Counted from the first letter of the stretch, positions 1-12,154 are shown. The stretch: 64,000 bases of DNA from Serpula lacrymans var. lacrymans S7.9 (GCF_000218685.1 NW_006763290.1:4180908-4244907), one strand, 5' to 3'. Numbers and translations: made by a program. Notes: generated by a model from the sequence alone, not told the origin.

Positions 1-67
1 ATCGCGTGCTGTGGTCATGGTTCTGAGGTTGCCATTTCAAATAAGAATTATTTCCTGCGTAGCTTTT

Positions 68-87
68 GCGCACCAGGGCTCATAACC
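68..87 (-). promoter_or_regulatory. Copia primer-binding site, initiator-tRNA half type
   Basis: Read on the minus strand, the bases directly after the LTR are GGTTATGAGCCCTG. They match, from memory, the complement of the anticodon arm of fungal initiator tRNA-Met (CAGGGCTCATAACC). Drosophila copia and yeast Ty5 are known to prime from this internal half-tRNA site rather than from the tRNA 3' end. Its position next to the LTR, with no spacer, shows that the flanking LTR is a genuine 5' LTR of a minus-strand element whose body lies left of the window. Confidence 0.75.
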
Positions 88-354
88 TAATAAAACTAAG
101 TGAAACTACAATAGATGTTAGTTTAAGGTGATCTCTAATAAATGTAATGTAACATACCTCAGCCGCTGCCCAAGAGGCTATAGAAACAACTGAGGTATTC
201 CTATACTAAACCCCCTACTACTTATAGTCGGAGGTGCTACTCGCTACAGTATAATAACTCCTAGGAGAACAATGGTTACTCCATGGAGTGGTGGCTATGC
301 TCCATGGAGAACAATGGCTGCTTTGGCAGATACCAGGTTTATCCGGTTTTGTCA
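88..354 (-). repeat. 5' LTR of minus-strand copia element A
   Basis: This 267-bp sequence is the reverse complement of the LTRs at 4732-5011 and 59849-60170. In sense orientation it runs from TGACAAAAC-type to GTTTTATTA-type ends. It lacks the roughly 53-bp internal duplication present in the other two copies but keeps two CTCCATGGAG palindromes and one CTCCTAGGAG. The primer site abuts it on the left, so the element interior extends off the window. No matching target duplication can be tested because the other LTR is outside. Confidence 0.8.
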
Positions 355-394
355 GGATAAACCTCTCCTAGGCAGCTTGAAGACAATTGAAAGA

Positions 395-1470
395 AGAGTC
401 AACCGGTACTGTACCTGCAAGCATAATTGTGGTGCAGGAAAATGGGTACACAAGGGCGCCTACCAGAGGCATCAAAAAGTGATTTTTGATCTCAGTGCAA
501 GCGCCTTTCAAACATCACAAGCTCAAGCACCCTCTAGTCATCAAAAAAACCAAGCAGGGCCTTCACTAGTTCAAGGAAATAGCCATATGAGGCAGGTTTT
601 GCATTTTCAGAATCTCTATATCACATGCTAACAATATTCAATTTACCACCGCTACTCTATCCTGACAGTTGGACTGAAAAAAACCTGAGTCATCCATGCA
701 AGACCAGCATCATCTTCACCAGGATATAAACACCAAAAATCAAGATTCAAACTCAATTACACCAGCACCTCAGAATCAGCCAAGAAACAATGACTCTGGG
801 TCTGAAGATAACAATCTGCATGACCAAGAATTTCCCAGTGAGTATGACCTTGAAGAAATTGAATGTCATGCTTGGCTAGAAGACCTCAAAAATATGACAG
901 CGTTTCTACGAGCCATGGAGAATGCTTCTTTTGAAGACAGCGTGCAGGACTTGACCCCAACTACCTCTATAGCCTCTGCAACCCACTTCAAGACAATCTT
1001 AGCCTCAATGATGACCCCTTCCTCAAGTTTTCCATACTATTCTACCTGAAAGGGAGAAATTTGTCTGAAGATTGCTACAATAGCACACATCAAGCATATT
1101 GTGAACTACATCCAGAACACGCACACAAGATCCTATTATACTACCAAGTGGAACAAGCTGTATCCAAACTAAGTGGTGTCCAATCTGTCGTTCATGACAT
1201 GTGCATAGGCACATGTCTTGCCTACACGGGGGTATATACTAATCTTGACGAATGTCCAATCTTCCACGAACTAAGATATGATCAAGACAAGTTAAGGCTG
1301 AGCAGAGGGACAAAAAAGGTAGCAAGACAGACCTTCCATACCATACCCATTGGATCACAGCTTCAAGCCCTCTGGCGTCATCCTGATAGGGCTGAATTGA
1401 TGAAATATTGCAATGCACAAACACAGAAGATTTTTGATCAGTTTGACAAGAATCAGGAATATCCGGATGC
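395..1470 (+). pseudogene. N-terminal fragment of a Tnp2/CACTA-like transposase
   Basis: Conceptual translation in shifting frames gives a Cys-rich N-terminal motif (CTCKHNCG...YQRHQ near 405-480), an acidic linker (about 700-1000), then a well-preserved block at about 1085-1450. That block contains KILLYYQVEQAVSKLSG, VVHDMCIGTCLAYTG and TIPIGSQLQALWRHP. These are recognisable as the pre-catalytic part of basidiomycete Tnp2-family (CACTA) transposases, which cut and paste DNA in the nucleus. The catalytic part is absent: the sequence runs directly into copia gag at about 1455-1475 in another reading frame. At least one frame change separates the acidic part from the conserved block, so it is non-functional. 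Confidence 0.6.
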
Positions 1471-4400
1471 ATGGCTTTCGCTATTCTCCAATCTCTCCCA
1501 TGCACTCCTGAATGGCAAATATTTCAGTCATCAGTAATCAACACGATTGAAGAAAATAGATTTACCTTTGATGCAGTTGAGATCTGGATCACTGCAGAAG
1601 TTGCACGACAGTCAGGGAAGGCCCCTGGAGGTTCCGAATCAGCACTCAAATCCGAGGAGAAATGGTGTAACTTCCACAAAGCCAAATCACACAACACCTC
1701 GGAGTGTCGAACACTTCAGTCAGCTGAAAAAGGTCAAAGGAAGAAGGGAAAGGAAAGACACAAGAATAAAGGAAAAGAGAAGGAAAAGGCAAATACAGCA
1801 GAGCAATCATCCAGATCTGACTCCGAGGAGGAACAGAGTCATATTGCATTGGATCATGTACATATTTCCAAGCCCCTTGCTAAACACATTCAAGCTTACC
1901 TTGTGTCGGAACCCGATAAGACCAAAACAACAATTATTATTGACTCCGGAGCAACATCCCACATGGTCCCTCACCGCTCCTGGTTTGAGCCAGGAACATA
2001 CCATGTTCTGCATCCTCCGAGGACGATCAGTTTTGGGGATGAATCCTCTGTAAATGCTATTGGCATTGGAACAGTAATCCTACAAGCAACTGTTGGCAAA
2101 AAGGACTACAACATTGCACTGTCAAATGTCTTACTTGTGCCAAACTTCACGTTAGCACTCGTCTCTGTCCACAAATTGTCCAAAACGGGGTTATCAACAC
2201 TTTTTCCAGCAGGGTCAAATGCTTGTGAAGTTCGGAAAAAGGAGGAACTTATCCTCACTGCGTTACACAAGCGAGGACTTTATCACATCCAAGCAAAACC
2301 CGAAATCAACCTGGATTCAGCTTTTGCAGCAGTAGATGTAAATTTATTGCACAGGAGAATGGGACACATTGGAATGGACCGCTTGCAACGAATGGTTACA
2401 AAAAGACAGCTCCAGGACATAGACACCCTTACCGGAACCCTGGAGTTTTGTGAACCTTGTGCTTTAGGAAAGATGAAGAAATTACCTTTCAAGTCCACTG
2501 GAGGAAACCGAGCCAAGCACCCCATACAAATTGTGCACACAGATGTTGAAGGACCAATCAAACCAACTTCCAGGGAGGGTTTTTGGTACTGGATTATCAT
2601 TGTAGATGATTTCTCCAAATTTCCATGGATATATTTCCTAAACATAAAAGTGAAGCTCTGGAACAATACAAGCAATGGAAAGAAGATGTCCAAATATTCT
2701 TCCGGACTCATTTGGGAGAAGAAAACTTCAGCCCCACAACATACAGCCAGCTGATGTGGAAAAAGTCCGAATACAGCTAGACAGCCTGTCCATTGGATCA
2801 GCTTCTGGAAGGCATACAACACCTCCAAGGAGTGATTCAACACCTTCAGGAGTGAGTGGGGCAACAAATACACAAATGCTGCTACTCCCTGGAGTACCTG
2901 CACAAGTTCCTAAAAGAGCAGTCATGCCTGCTAAAGTCCTAGGAGTACGCAGAAGCAGTCGCCAGACCCGTCCTGCAGACAAAAACCGAGATTATCAAAG
3001 GACTCTAGATGAGGAACAGTCTCGAAAAGAGCAGCATGATAACTCCATGGAGAAACCTAACACTCCTGAGGTTCATGAAGAAACATCTGATACAGAGGAG
3101 ACATTCTTTGCTGGAATAGCAAGTACCGGTCCATCTAACACAGACCTTCCAAGGACACTAAAGGAAGCCTTATCACGTCCGGATGGAGAATTATGGAAGT
3201 CTGCCTTGGAGGAGGAACTCCTGAGTCTCAATACTAATGCAGTATATGACACTGTTCCACTTCCAAAGGGAGTAAAACCCATCACATCAAAACCTATGTT
3301 CCAGATCAAGTTTGATCAAAATGGAAACATTGAGAGATACAAACTCCGGATTGTTGCACGAGGTTTTACTCAAAGGGAGGGGATTGATTACCAGGAGGTT
3401 TTTGCTCCGGTTGCAAACTCAGAGTCAATCCGAATTATTCTAGCCCTGGCAGCAAAGTACGACCTAGAACTTGATCAAATGGACGTATCCACAGCTTATC
3501 TCAATGGAGAACCTGAAGAAGAACTGTACATGCTTCCTCCAAGGGGTGTTCCTATCCAACCTGGATACTGCTGGAGATTTAAGAAATCCATCTACGGGTT
3601 AAAACAAGCTGGTCGTACATGGAACAAAACTTTTGATCGCAAGCTCCAGGAGCTCGGTTTCACAAGACTAAATGCAGAAACATGTCTCTATGTATTCCGG
3701 GACAACAAACAAATATGCTTTGTTGTTGTCTATATAGATGACCTCCTCCTAGGAGCTTCATCCCGGAAATTCATGGATATCACAAAAGCCAAACTCGAAT
3801 CCATATTCAAAATGCAGGACCTTGGAGAAGCAAAATACATCCTCGGAATAGAAATCCAACGTGATCATTCAAACAAAACAATATCCCTATTGCAACGCCA
3901 ATTCATTGACACAGTCCTGGAGCGTACTGGAATGAAGAACTGCAAACCAGTATGGACACCAATGGCCCATGGATTAAAACTCCTTGCAAATGCTCCAGGG
4001 GAAGATATTGTGCAACACAAGATGCATATTGAAGGGCGTCAAGTGTCATACCTCTCAATTGTAGGCTCCCTCATGTATGCCATGCTTGGAACCCGCCCAG
4101 ACATTGCCTACGTTGTTGGAATACTAAGCAGGCATAGCTCAGCTCCAAGGAGCCATCACTGGGAAGCTGCAAAATGTGTCCTCCGATATCTGAAAGCAAC
4201 ATGGGACATGGAACTACGATATGATGGCACAGATGTCTCCATGGACATGGATTTCTATGGATATTCAGATGCAGATTGGTCTGGAGACCCAGACACGTCT
4301 CGATCAACATCAGGGTTTGTCTTTATCACCATCCAAGGAGCAATTTCCTGGACAAGCAAAAGACAAAGCATGGTAGCTTTATCCTCCACGGAGTCAGAGT

Positions 4401-4747
4401 ATATTGGATTGAGCAATGCTGGACAACACCTTGCATGGCTTCGGACATTTTTTGAAGAAATTGGACATGCTCAAAATGGACCTACAACATTGCACTGTGA
4501 CAATCAAGCAGCTATCATTCTTACACGAGATCCACAGTTCCGTGCTCGCACAAAACACATTCAACAGAAATATCATTTTATCCGAGATGACTTAGTATCA
4601 AAGGGAGAGGCAGTAATCAGATATGTTCCTACAGGAGATATGGTTGCAGACATTCTCACTAAACCCCTCACTCATGAAAAACACTGGAAATTCTCTAAAG
4701 CTATGGGACTACGGTTGCACTCGAGTGGGAGTGACAAAACTGGATAA
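1471..4747 (+). pseudogene. Ty1/copia gag-pol polyprotein, element B (5'-truncated)
   Basis: Two overlapping open stretches (1471-2754 and 2675-4747) give, in order: the C-terminal end of gag, a zinc knuckle (CNFHKAKSHNTSEC), aspartic protease (IIDSGATSHM), integrase zinc domain (HRRMGH...CEPCALGK) with only the start of the integrase core (HTDVEGP), reverse transcriptase with catalytic YIDDLLLGA, and RNase H with the copia signature ending TKHIQQKYHFIRD and VADILTKPL. This order is diagnostic of Ty1/copia. Most of the integrase core is missing: the first frame breaks down near 2660 and the second resumes in the variable linker before RT. The gag N-terminus and 5' LTR are absent and replaced by the Tnp2 fragment, so the copy cannot be autonomous. 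Confidence 0.92.
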
Positions 4748-5011
4748 ACCCGGTCTCTGCCAAAGCAGCCATTGTTCTCCTAGGAGTCATTGTACTGTAG
4801 CGAGTAGCACCTCCGACTATAAGTAGTAGGGGGTTTAGTATAGGAATACCTCAGTCATTTCTATAGCCTCTTGGGCAGCGGCTGAGGTATGTTACATTAC
4901 ATTTATTAGAGATCACCTTAAACTAACATCTATTGTAGTTTCACTTAGGTAAATAATACAGTCGTTTTTATAGCCTCTTGGGCAGCGGCTGAGTTTCACT
5001 TAGTTTTATTA
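4732..5011 (+). repeat. 3' LTR of copia element B
   Basis: This 280-bp LTR starts TGACAAAACTGG, just inside the end of the pol reading frame, and ends GTTTTATTA. It is homologous to 88-354 (inverted) and 59849-60170 (same strand). It has lost about 41 bp between two direct repeats of the type CCATTGT(T/A)CTCC, which removed the paired CTCCATGGAG palindromes. A 30-bp motif (tatagcctcttgggcagcgg core) occurs twice inside it. The next bases are GTTAC; no matching left duplication exists because the 5' end of the element is lost. Confidence 0.88.
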
Positions 5012-5760
5012 GTTACTTGGAAGACTAGAGAATTGTGGTTCAGGAATAGTCCCGAGCATAAGCATATTGTTTATCATTGTGATTCTATTGAAGCTATCAA
5101 GTCCTTGCTAGGAAATCCAGCTTATGCCAAGGACATTGTTTATAGGCCCAAGCGCATCTTCACCAATGCTTTAAAATTGCACAAGTTTTACAATGAGATG
5201 TGGACCGGAGATTGGTGGAACACAGTACAGGCAGGTGGCATGAATCCAAATATGTCATTTCAGATATTTGATAATAATATTCTCACCTAGAATTTCTTAC
5301 CTGAAGGTGCCTGTGTAGCCCCTGTTATCATAGCCACAGATAAGACATAACTCACCCAGTTCTCTGGCAACAAGTCTGCTTATCTGGTGTATCTAACTCT
5401 GGGAAATTTGCCCAGATTTATGCGCCGTAAACCTTCCAAACATGCCTGTATTCTCATTGCCTATTTTTCTGTCAGCAAACATGTAGGAGATGATCTATCC
5501 AAAAAGCAAAAGTCAGCACATATTCAACAACTCTTTCATGACTTAATAGGCATATTCTTGGAGCCTCTGATAGAGCCTGGCAAGTGTGGAATGAAAGTCA
5601 CAGGGGGAGATGGAAGGGTTAGGAGGATACATCCCATTCTAGCCTGCTACATAGCTGATTATCCAGAACAATGCCTCATTACCTGTGCAAAATAAGGGAC
5701 CTGTCCTAAATGCAATGCCTCTGAAGATACAATGAGAAAAAGACGTCCAGGGAGATAGAG
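5012..5760 (+). pseudogene. Plavaka-type transposase fragment
   Basis: Reading resumes immediately after the copia LTR: WKTRELWFRN, HCDSIEAIKSLLGNPAYA, YNEMWTGDWWNTVQ. After frame interruptions comes VYLTLGNLPRFMRRKPSKHA, then CGMKVTGGDGRVRRIHPIL and ACYIADYPEQCLITC. These motifs and their order match the Plavaka family of fungal DNA transposases (related to CACTA). Stops and frame changes near 5290-5390 and 5693 show decay. The abrupt start at the LTR edge suggests the copia element landed in, or recombined with, a Plavaka copy. Confidence 0.75.
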
Positions 5761-6284
5761 GACCCAGAAAAAGACCACTGAGGTTATATTAACAGCCAAA
5801 GCTTGTGCAACTTCTATCAACAATTTCTAGGAGAGATGCAAAGGTTAAAATGTGTCTGGGCGTGTCCGTCATCCTTTCTGGGAGGGCATTAAACTTTCAG
5901 GATGAAATTTCTCAGATGACTCAGTAGCTTAGTAAGCAGGAGAAAGTAGCTATATTTGAAAGCTACCTGAACAACTACAAGAGAGAAGAAGAGAAACAAG
6001 CAGAGCTGGAAGGAAGTATAGAGGCCAGTTCATCATTTTCAACCAAACCCCTATCAATTTTCCTGGCTAAATGCCCACATTCCCCTGGCCAGACACTGAA
6101 AAACATTCAAACAAGTCATTAATGTCCATTTTTCACATATCACCTACATACTTTCCTTAACAAATTCATGGGCAGCTATCAGAACCGTGGCCTCTTTGGA
6201 GTAACAGAGCTGCGGAGTACAGGGGCAGAGTAACAGAGTATGGGGGGAAAGATGGGGAATCGGCTTAGCTTGTGTGCTAGGCCC
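5761..6284. other. Decayed interspersed DNA, no gene recognised
   Basis: No conserved protein or structural RNA was recognised here. The first part may be a degraded continuation of the Plavaka fragment (Lys/Arg/Glu-rich translation on +), but no motif supports that. Confidence 0.4.
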
Positions 6285-6640
6285 TTTCACGGACCTTGGT
6301 CCCTAGCTTGTTAGAAGTGGATGGAGGAGAAGTAGAGGATGAAAAGGAGCAGAGTAGAGATTCTTCGGAGAAGAATCGGAAAAGAACTTAGAAAAGGACT
6401 GGTAAGAAGGCGAGGGAATCTAGTTGATATTCAAACTGCAGGATCGGGGTACAGGAGTTACAACTTATTTACTGTTGGGGAAGCAGGAGCTTGTAAGGAG
6501 GAACTTGTAATGTAGGTATGGAGTTCCATGCGGACAATTATCTAGCGAGAGGAAAATGTATGTGCAAGGAGTGTATCATAAGGTCTAACTACAGATTCCA
6601 CAAGGAATACTAGAACGTGCGAGGAGGATGTATGGCGGAC
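6285..6640 (+). repeat. Diverged interspersed repeat R1, copy 1
   Basis: This is similar along its length to 31610-32300 once the solo LTR inside that copy is removed. Shared landmarks include agagtagaggatgaaa, gatattcaaactgcagga and aacttgtaatgtaggta. It is probably an old LTR or non-autonomous element; ends and target duplication could not be fixed. It lies just left of the inverted repeat that opens the RecQ-DUF6589 unit. Confidence 0.6.
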
Positions 6641-6791
6641 TAGAGGTTTGGTGCAGGAGTATCGGAGTGGACAACCACATGTGGAAATGGAGCGTAGAGT
6701 TATGCTGACTGGCAGCCCACAAGGAACATAATGCGGAGTATACTGATGGTTTGGTAGTCTCGTGACCAGAGCTAGGAGGGAATGTCCTAGC

Positions 6792-6833
6792 GTCTGGTGA
6801 CTTTTGATAGGTGACGAGTGCATCGAGTCACAC
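6792..6833 (+). repeat. Left terminal inverted repeat of RecQ-DUF6589 unit
   Basis: The outer block is GTCTGGTGACTT (6792-6803) and the inner block is AGTGCATCGAGTCACAC (6817-6833). Both recur exactly, inverted, at 12155-12196 with the same spacing of 13 variable bases. The inner block overlaps a near-palindrome (GTGAC...GTCAC) that could be a protein-binding site. Confidence 0.8.
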
Positions 6834-6913
6834 CTGTTGGCTGCGTTTGGCAATATTGTTACAAGAACCGAGCAGTAGCTTACAAATCAAAATCTTATCT
6901 TATCTTTCAAACC

Positions 6914-9478
6914 ATGATCGATCCCACTGAACGTGAGAGCCTGTCTAATTGCAATAGCAGTGAGGCTTTCGAGGACGATAACAATCCATTTGCCCCCTTA
7001 GCGGTTAATAATACACATAATTCATTATCATCCACTGATACAGAGCCCAGTAGTGACCCAGAGAACTTAAATATACGCCCTGTCCAGCTACAATACACAT
7101 CTCAACTCAAGACACAACTCACTGGCACTCCTGCTTCCAAAGTTCGCTTGGTGCTGGAATACATGAACATGCTTGGGCTCAACCTTCCCTTATTCTTAGA
7201 TTATCTCAGCTGGGGCAACTACAACTGCATCACGGACCCCAAGATCCGCTATGAAAGGACAGCTCTCATGGTAAGTGATGAGCTTCCAGTGATACTGGCC
7301 CGCTGGCATAAACCACCCCAGACCAAGGGCACTCACAATGCACGTGCAACTGGGGGAAAGGATGTACTCAAGGTGTTTGCCTTCCCATGTGTTAGGGAAG
7401 CTATTGAAAGAGAATTAAATAGCATACAGGAGTTAGCAAAGTGCCTGCCCGAAGATGTCAGTGAAGAGGGTTTTACCAGCCTGTTAATTGACGACTTGGT
7501 CCTCAAACTCCAGAGTCCTGGCTTTGGAGGCACACCCAAGCTGTGGGAGCTCCTTCAGCAACTAACAAGAACCCCTACACAAGAGAAATGAAACTCTGGG
7601 CAAAATACATATCTTGTGAGTGCTTTTACAGTCTCTATATGTTTTTCTTTTCTCATTCGGCCCAGGTGATCATCTCAATCATTTTTCAGCTAATGTTTTC
7701 CTGCTCACATCATCATAATAGGTGGCCAAAGCTTCTCACTACCTTCCTTCGCTCTCAGGGCATTTCTGCCATTCTTCCAACCAAATGGACAAGGTTCAAC
7801 ACCTTGTCAAATCCCACCCATTTGTCATATCCCACGACAACCTCAACATCCCATTTCGTGTATATTCACAGCGTATCGACAACCAAAGCCACTTTGACTC
7901 TGGGACTGCAGCAACTGTATATTTCCAACCAGATGCTCCACCTATTGCTCCTCTGTGTAATTGTACACTACAGGAATACCGTGCAGCTGGTCGTTTAACT
8001 CCCCTAAGTACATCTGAAATATTTGCATTGGAATGTGAAGCGGCACCTTCAAGACATGTTCGAGACACATTCCGTGTTTTACGGTATTTGATTGAATGTC
8101 CTGAATTCAACTTTGCAACCTATTCACACCAAGATGATCTGGTGTTCACCCCTCCTCTGCCAATTCAACAACTTCATTCTGGCCAAGCATATGTTACACA
8201 ACAGTACATGCTTGGGACAGTCCATATCGAAGAAGCAAGTTATGAAGGGAACGATAAACTATTGACAGAATGGTTTAAGCAGCTTGGGCTGCATTCTGAT
8301 GAAGAACAACGCCAAACTGGCATGGAGCGTGTCATTCCATGGGTGGGTGACCAGCTCACTATTGAGCGCCTCTGTGGCCTATACAAGTTTTGTGCCCAGG
8401 ATCATAATGCTTTTGACCGAATGGATTGGATCATCCCAGTGTTTGGCTGGTTCCACTTACAAATGGCCTTCGCCAATTCACTCCATAAGCAATACCTTGG
8501 GGCTACAGCTGGTCGTGGATTAATGCATGCATTCACATTGCTGGAACGCAAAGGACTGAACTATGTACAGACCAAGGGTCCGTTTCATCAAAGCTTACGT
8601 GACACTATCACTCATGTTGCCAAGGCTCACAACAAATAGCTGAATCAATCATTCAAAAGTTGACATCAACAGATGTGCTCGACAATATCAAACTACAGCC
8701 AGCTGAGAAGCAAGATCAGGTATTCCGCCAATCTGTGATGTGGAACCATGACGTGTTGAGGTATTTGGACCTCCATGATGCCATCAAGAATGGAGATGTT
8801 GGAGTTATGGAACAATCACTACCTCACCTACTCTTTCACTTCGCAGAAGGGGGTAACTCAAAGTATACAATTGAAATACTCAAACTTCTTCAATGTATCC
8901 ATCATGAATGGCCCCCCCAAGTCAAGTAAGTTGCTTAACTATAACAGAATTGACAGCGCACTGACAGGCACACAGGCAGTTTATACAAGACAGATTCTGG
9001 CTAATGAACACCACTGGCCTGCCACACCAATTCTTCGCTATAGACAAAGGCCAGGAGCACAACATCAAAGAAAGTAAGGTCAGTATTTCTATTCTATGCA
9101 GGTGTTTCAATTACACAGTTTTTGCAGGTGACATTTGCTGTGCATGGTGTTCATGCTACTTGGGATCTCATGAAAGATCGAGCACCTGCACTGCCAACAC
9201 TTCGAGCTGTCCGAAAACACTTGGAGACACAAATCCAACCCCTCCGACGAGGCATCTCCCTTACAGATCCTAGCAAAGGGAAGGATCTTGAGCGTCTGCA
9301 TGATGCCTACACAAGCTCACAGGTTGACATTGAAGTAGAGGGTCATACAGCTAAAACCAAAGCAGATATCATTCCAGATGTCGTTACTAATAGTGCACTC
9401 AACATTGTCACCCTCAAAACAATGTCGAACTGGTGGGACAACCGTGATTACAAGCAATCTATGGAGGAGACTTGGTAG
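6914..9478 (+). pseudogene. DUF6589-family protein, decayed (candidate transposase)
   Basis: The likely start is ATG 6914 (CAAACC ATG), 80 bp inside the left inverted repeat. The N-terminal part (SKVRLVLEYMNMLGLNLP ... GTPKLWELLQQL) leads into a conserved core: IPFRVYSQRIDNQSHFDSGT, YMLGTVHIEEASYEGNDKL, ERVIPWVGDQLTIERLCGL, FGWFHLQMAFANSLHKQYLG, GRGLMHAFTLLERKGL. A C-terminal block (EHNIKE ... VTFAVHG) follows. Probable introns lie at about 7615-7664, 8926-8965 and 9070-9128. I recognise this as DUF6589, a basidiomycete-rich family of unknown function. Acidic residues in RIDNQ and WVGDQLT could be RNase H-fold catalytic residues (inference). Defects: TGA at 7589 where Arg is expected, and frame shifts near 7770 and 8635. 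Confidence 0.7.
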
Positions 9479-9838
9479 GCTGGTTATTTTCACTGTGTAG
9501 GCAGAAAAATGAAATATATATTATGTGCGACTATGACTACACAACATTATGCTAAGGACTTCAGTATTACACCTAAGGCCTCCTCACATGTGACTTACAA
9601 AGGAAAATGGGAGTGAATGGGGAGTGTGCGGTGTATGGAACAGTGTAGTTATAGTCACTTGGCATGAAGGGGGATGGATCGGCAATGTACACTGGCAGTC
9701 TATCTACAGGCCAGTTGGTGTATAAACAAGGGCCGGTTTGCGGTGAGGGTGTCTGTGGGACAAGAGGGTCAAGCTTGGCCTGAACTCTAACAGATACATG
9801 AGGCTATGCACAACCTTTACACTCGAAGAATCAACAAC
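9479..9838. other. Spacer between the convergent 3' ends
   Basis: About 360 bp separate the DUF6589 stop (9478) and the RecQ-like stop (9839). No gene, RNA or clear repeat was recognised; this is where both 3' untranslated regions should lie. Confidence 0.5.
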
Positions 9839-12016
9839 TTACTGAGAAAACCCTGGAAGGGGTACATTTTCCTTCTGACTTGTGCGAGGCTTTTTTTGGA
9901 TAGCCCTTGTATCATCCTTGCTCTTCGTCTTGATGACTCTTGCATCCTCCTCCGTCCTGACCTCCTCCTGCCTCTTCAACTTTGCAGCTTCTGTGGCCTG
10001 CCTCTTCAACTCTTGCTTCTCTATCTTGGCTGCTTCCCGCAGCTCCTTGTCCTGATGATCTACATCAGCCAACACCTTCAAAGCTTCCTCCCCATATTGA
10101 TCCACAAGTGCCCAAGGTGCAGGCAGGCCCTCACGAATCTCTTCAAGTGTTTTCCACCGGCGGTTTGAAGCAAGGGACGTCAATGTGGGGTCAGGGATAA
10201 GGACAACACCTGTGAATGAACAGTATAAGAAGTCACAGCACCGGACTTGAGCACACCAATGCTGGAGTGCAGCCTTGGCACGGCTCAAGTGCTGTAATAT
10301 TTGTCACACAGGTTCTTGAGTTATGGTGTGCATGGGTCTTTTGCCTGTTTCATTGATAGCTGTGCTGGGCGTGTCATTAGACAGTTCTGTATGTATACTG
10401 ATGGGACTGTTGGGAGATGAGGATGGGGGTGTATCTGAGTGCATCTTCTCGCAGTTATTGCAGCAAGGACCTGTGGGAGCTAATGGGCGTAAATAGGTGT
10501 TAGTGATACATAGCTTGCCTTACCTGATTGTCCTGGTGGGTTGTCAAAATGCCTATTAGCAACAAGCCTTCGACAACCTTTTGTTCCGATCCATTCACGC
10601 AAGGATGCCTCAATTTATTTCTTGAACTGTAGGTCTTCTTCTGGTGTTTCAAGCTCCAGGTCGGTTTTTTTCTCTCCTTCAACTACACACTCTCCATCTG
10701 ACAAAGGTTCTTCTTTGACCACCACACTAACACCTACCTTACGGAGCACTGAGGCCTTGACAAGCAAAATGGCTCGACCTTGCATTGAATGGAGCCCTGC
10801 TGCCTGACCAGCTCTCTGCATCCAATTGGTGAGGGATTTGGGCACTCCAAACTGGATTACCAATTCAACATCAGGTATGTCCAAACCCTACACAAACATT
10901 TTAAGCGGTTGTTCAACTAATGCTTTTTTCACCTTACCATCCCACCAATCTCTGTTACAACCAACAATCTGGTTGTCGCTTCACGAAATCTTTGTAAGGC
11001 AGTCTTCTTGGTGCGCACAGAACATCGTGAATTCAAGAAGTTGACTTGAGCCTGTAAACTCTCAGGTAAGAGTTTCCTGAGATGCCGGTGTGCAGCCTGC
11101 AATTCTTTTACAGTATTTACAAATACCAAGGTCCGTGGTATATCTTCCAGTCTTTTGGCGTTACTCACCAGAAAATTTAAAGGTGAATAGTCTTTGGAGT
11201 TGGGGATATAACGAACTTCATGAGTGATATTCAGTCGGTCATTCCCCAAGTTTAAATGAAAAGATTTTGCTGAGTCAATATGTAGCTTTGACCGAACATC
11301 GGCAAGAACATTAGGAGTCATTGTGGCCAAAGTTGCATATACAGGGATATTGAGTGGTAGAAAGGATCGCAATTGGTCAACCTGGGAATATGCAGGGCGG
11401 AAATCCCCTCCCCACTGTGAGATGCAGTGGGCCTCGTCAATGATATAGCCAAGCATGTGTCGCTGGAATGCAGGTGAGCATAACAAGCCTTTTAAACAAG
11501 GATTTTTTATAACTATTTCTGGGGAAGCGAAGATGGTATTATATTTTTGCTCGTTGAGCTCCTTGTGTAAGTGCTCGTCATATGTGTCTTCATTGACATC
11601 TGCAGACTGTATTCCCCACTGATAGAACTATGCAGCCTGGATTGATATGAAGCAAAGGTAAGTGACTGAGATATGTTACAAAAAGCTTACCTGTTCTTCC
11701 TCCAGACTTTTCAAAGGCGAGATGATGACAAGTATACGCTCTTTGTGAAGTAACAAAGGCATAGCAAAGGCAAGTGTCTTACCGGCGCCAGTACCCGCTA
11801 TTATTATACAGTCTATCCCAGTGTAAATGCCTCAGAGGCATCCAGCTGCCATTCATAAGGTGTCCGGCCATTGCATTGTGCTCCGACAGACTGAATCAGC
11901 TTTGCACGAGTTTCCTGGGAGGAGTAGTTGGTTTTTGCCCTTCGGGCTTCAGTGAGGAGCTTGTAGGAGTGTTTTATAGCCTCAGCATGTGATGAAGGAT
12001 ATGACGAGGCTGGCAT
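9839..12016 (-). pseudogene. RecQ-type DEAH helicase, decayed
   Basis: On the minus strand from about 12016: Walker A AGTGAGKT (about 11777-11800), SPLKSLEEEQ, an intron (about 11620-11690), FASPEIV, then DEAHCISQWGGDFRPAY (near 11390-11440), RTLVFVNTVKELQAAH, a short intron near 10885-10930, GLDIPDVELVIQFGVPKSL, and QRAGQAAG where RecQ proteins normally have QRAGRAGR. The C-terminal tail is Lys/Glu-rich and coiled-coil-like. RecQ enzymes unwind DNA 3' to 5' using ATP; this one belongs to the transposon-like class in basidiomycete genomes, not the housekeeping BLM/Sgs1 orthologue, since RQC and HRDC regions are not seen. Defects: a one-base frame loss just before Walker A (near 11815), in-frame stops at 10615-10617 and 10314-10316, and loss of the motif VI arginines. 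Confidence 0.8.
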
Positions 12017-12154
12017 TGACTTGTTGTTCACTGAAAATTGTCTCTGTTGCTCATACTACAACTTAGAGTCACGCATCATATTTTATTTGGTGTCCTAATA
12101 AGCATGATGACGAGAATCTAAAACTTCAACCCAAAAAGAGCAAAAAGTGTGACA

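Noticed and set aside
88..5011. Inverted LTR copies at both ends could be terminal inverted repeats of one DNA transposon enclosing copia pol.
   Set aside because: The left copy is followed by a copia primer site on its own minus strand and the solo copy at 59849 has a 5-bp duplication, so both are LTRs of separate, oppositely oriented elements.
6914..9478. Intact host gene for the DUF6589 protein.
   Set aside because: At least one in-frame stop and two frame shifts remain after allowing for introns, and inverted repeats flank it with the helicase.
9839..12016. Housekeeping RecQ/Sgs1 orthologue.
   Set aside because: Motif VI arginines are lost, stops and a frame loss are present, and the usual RQC and HRDC regions are not visible.
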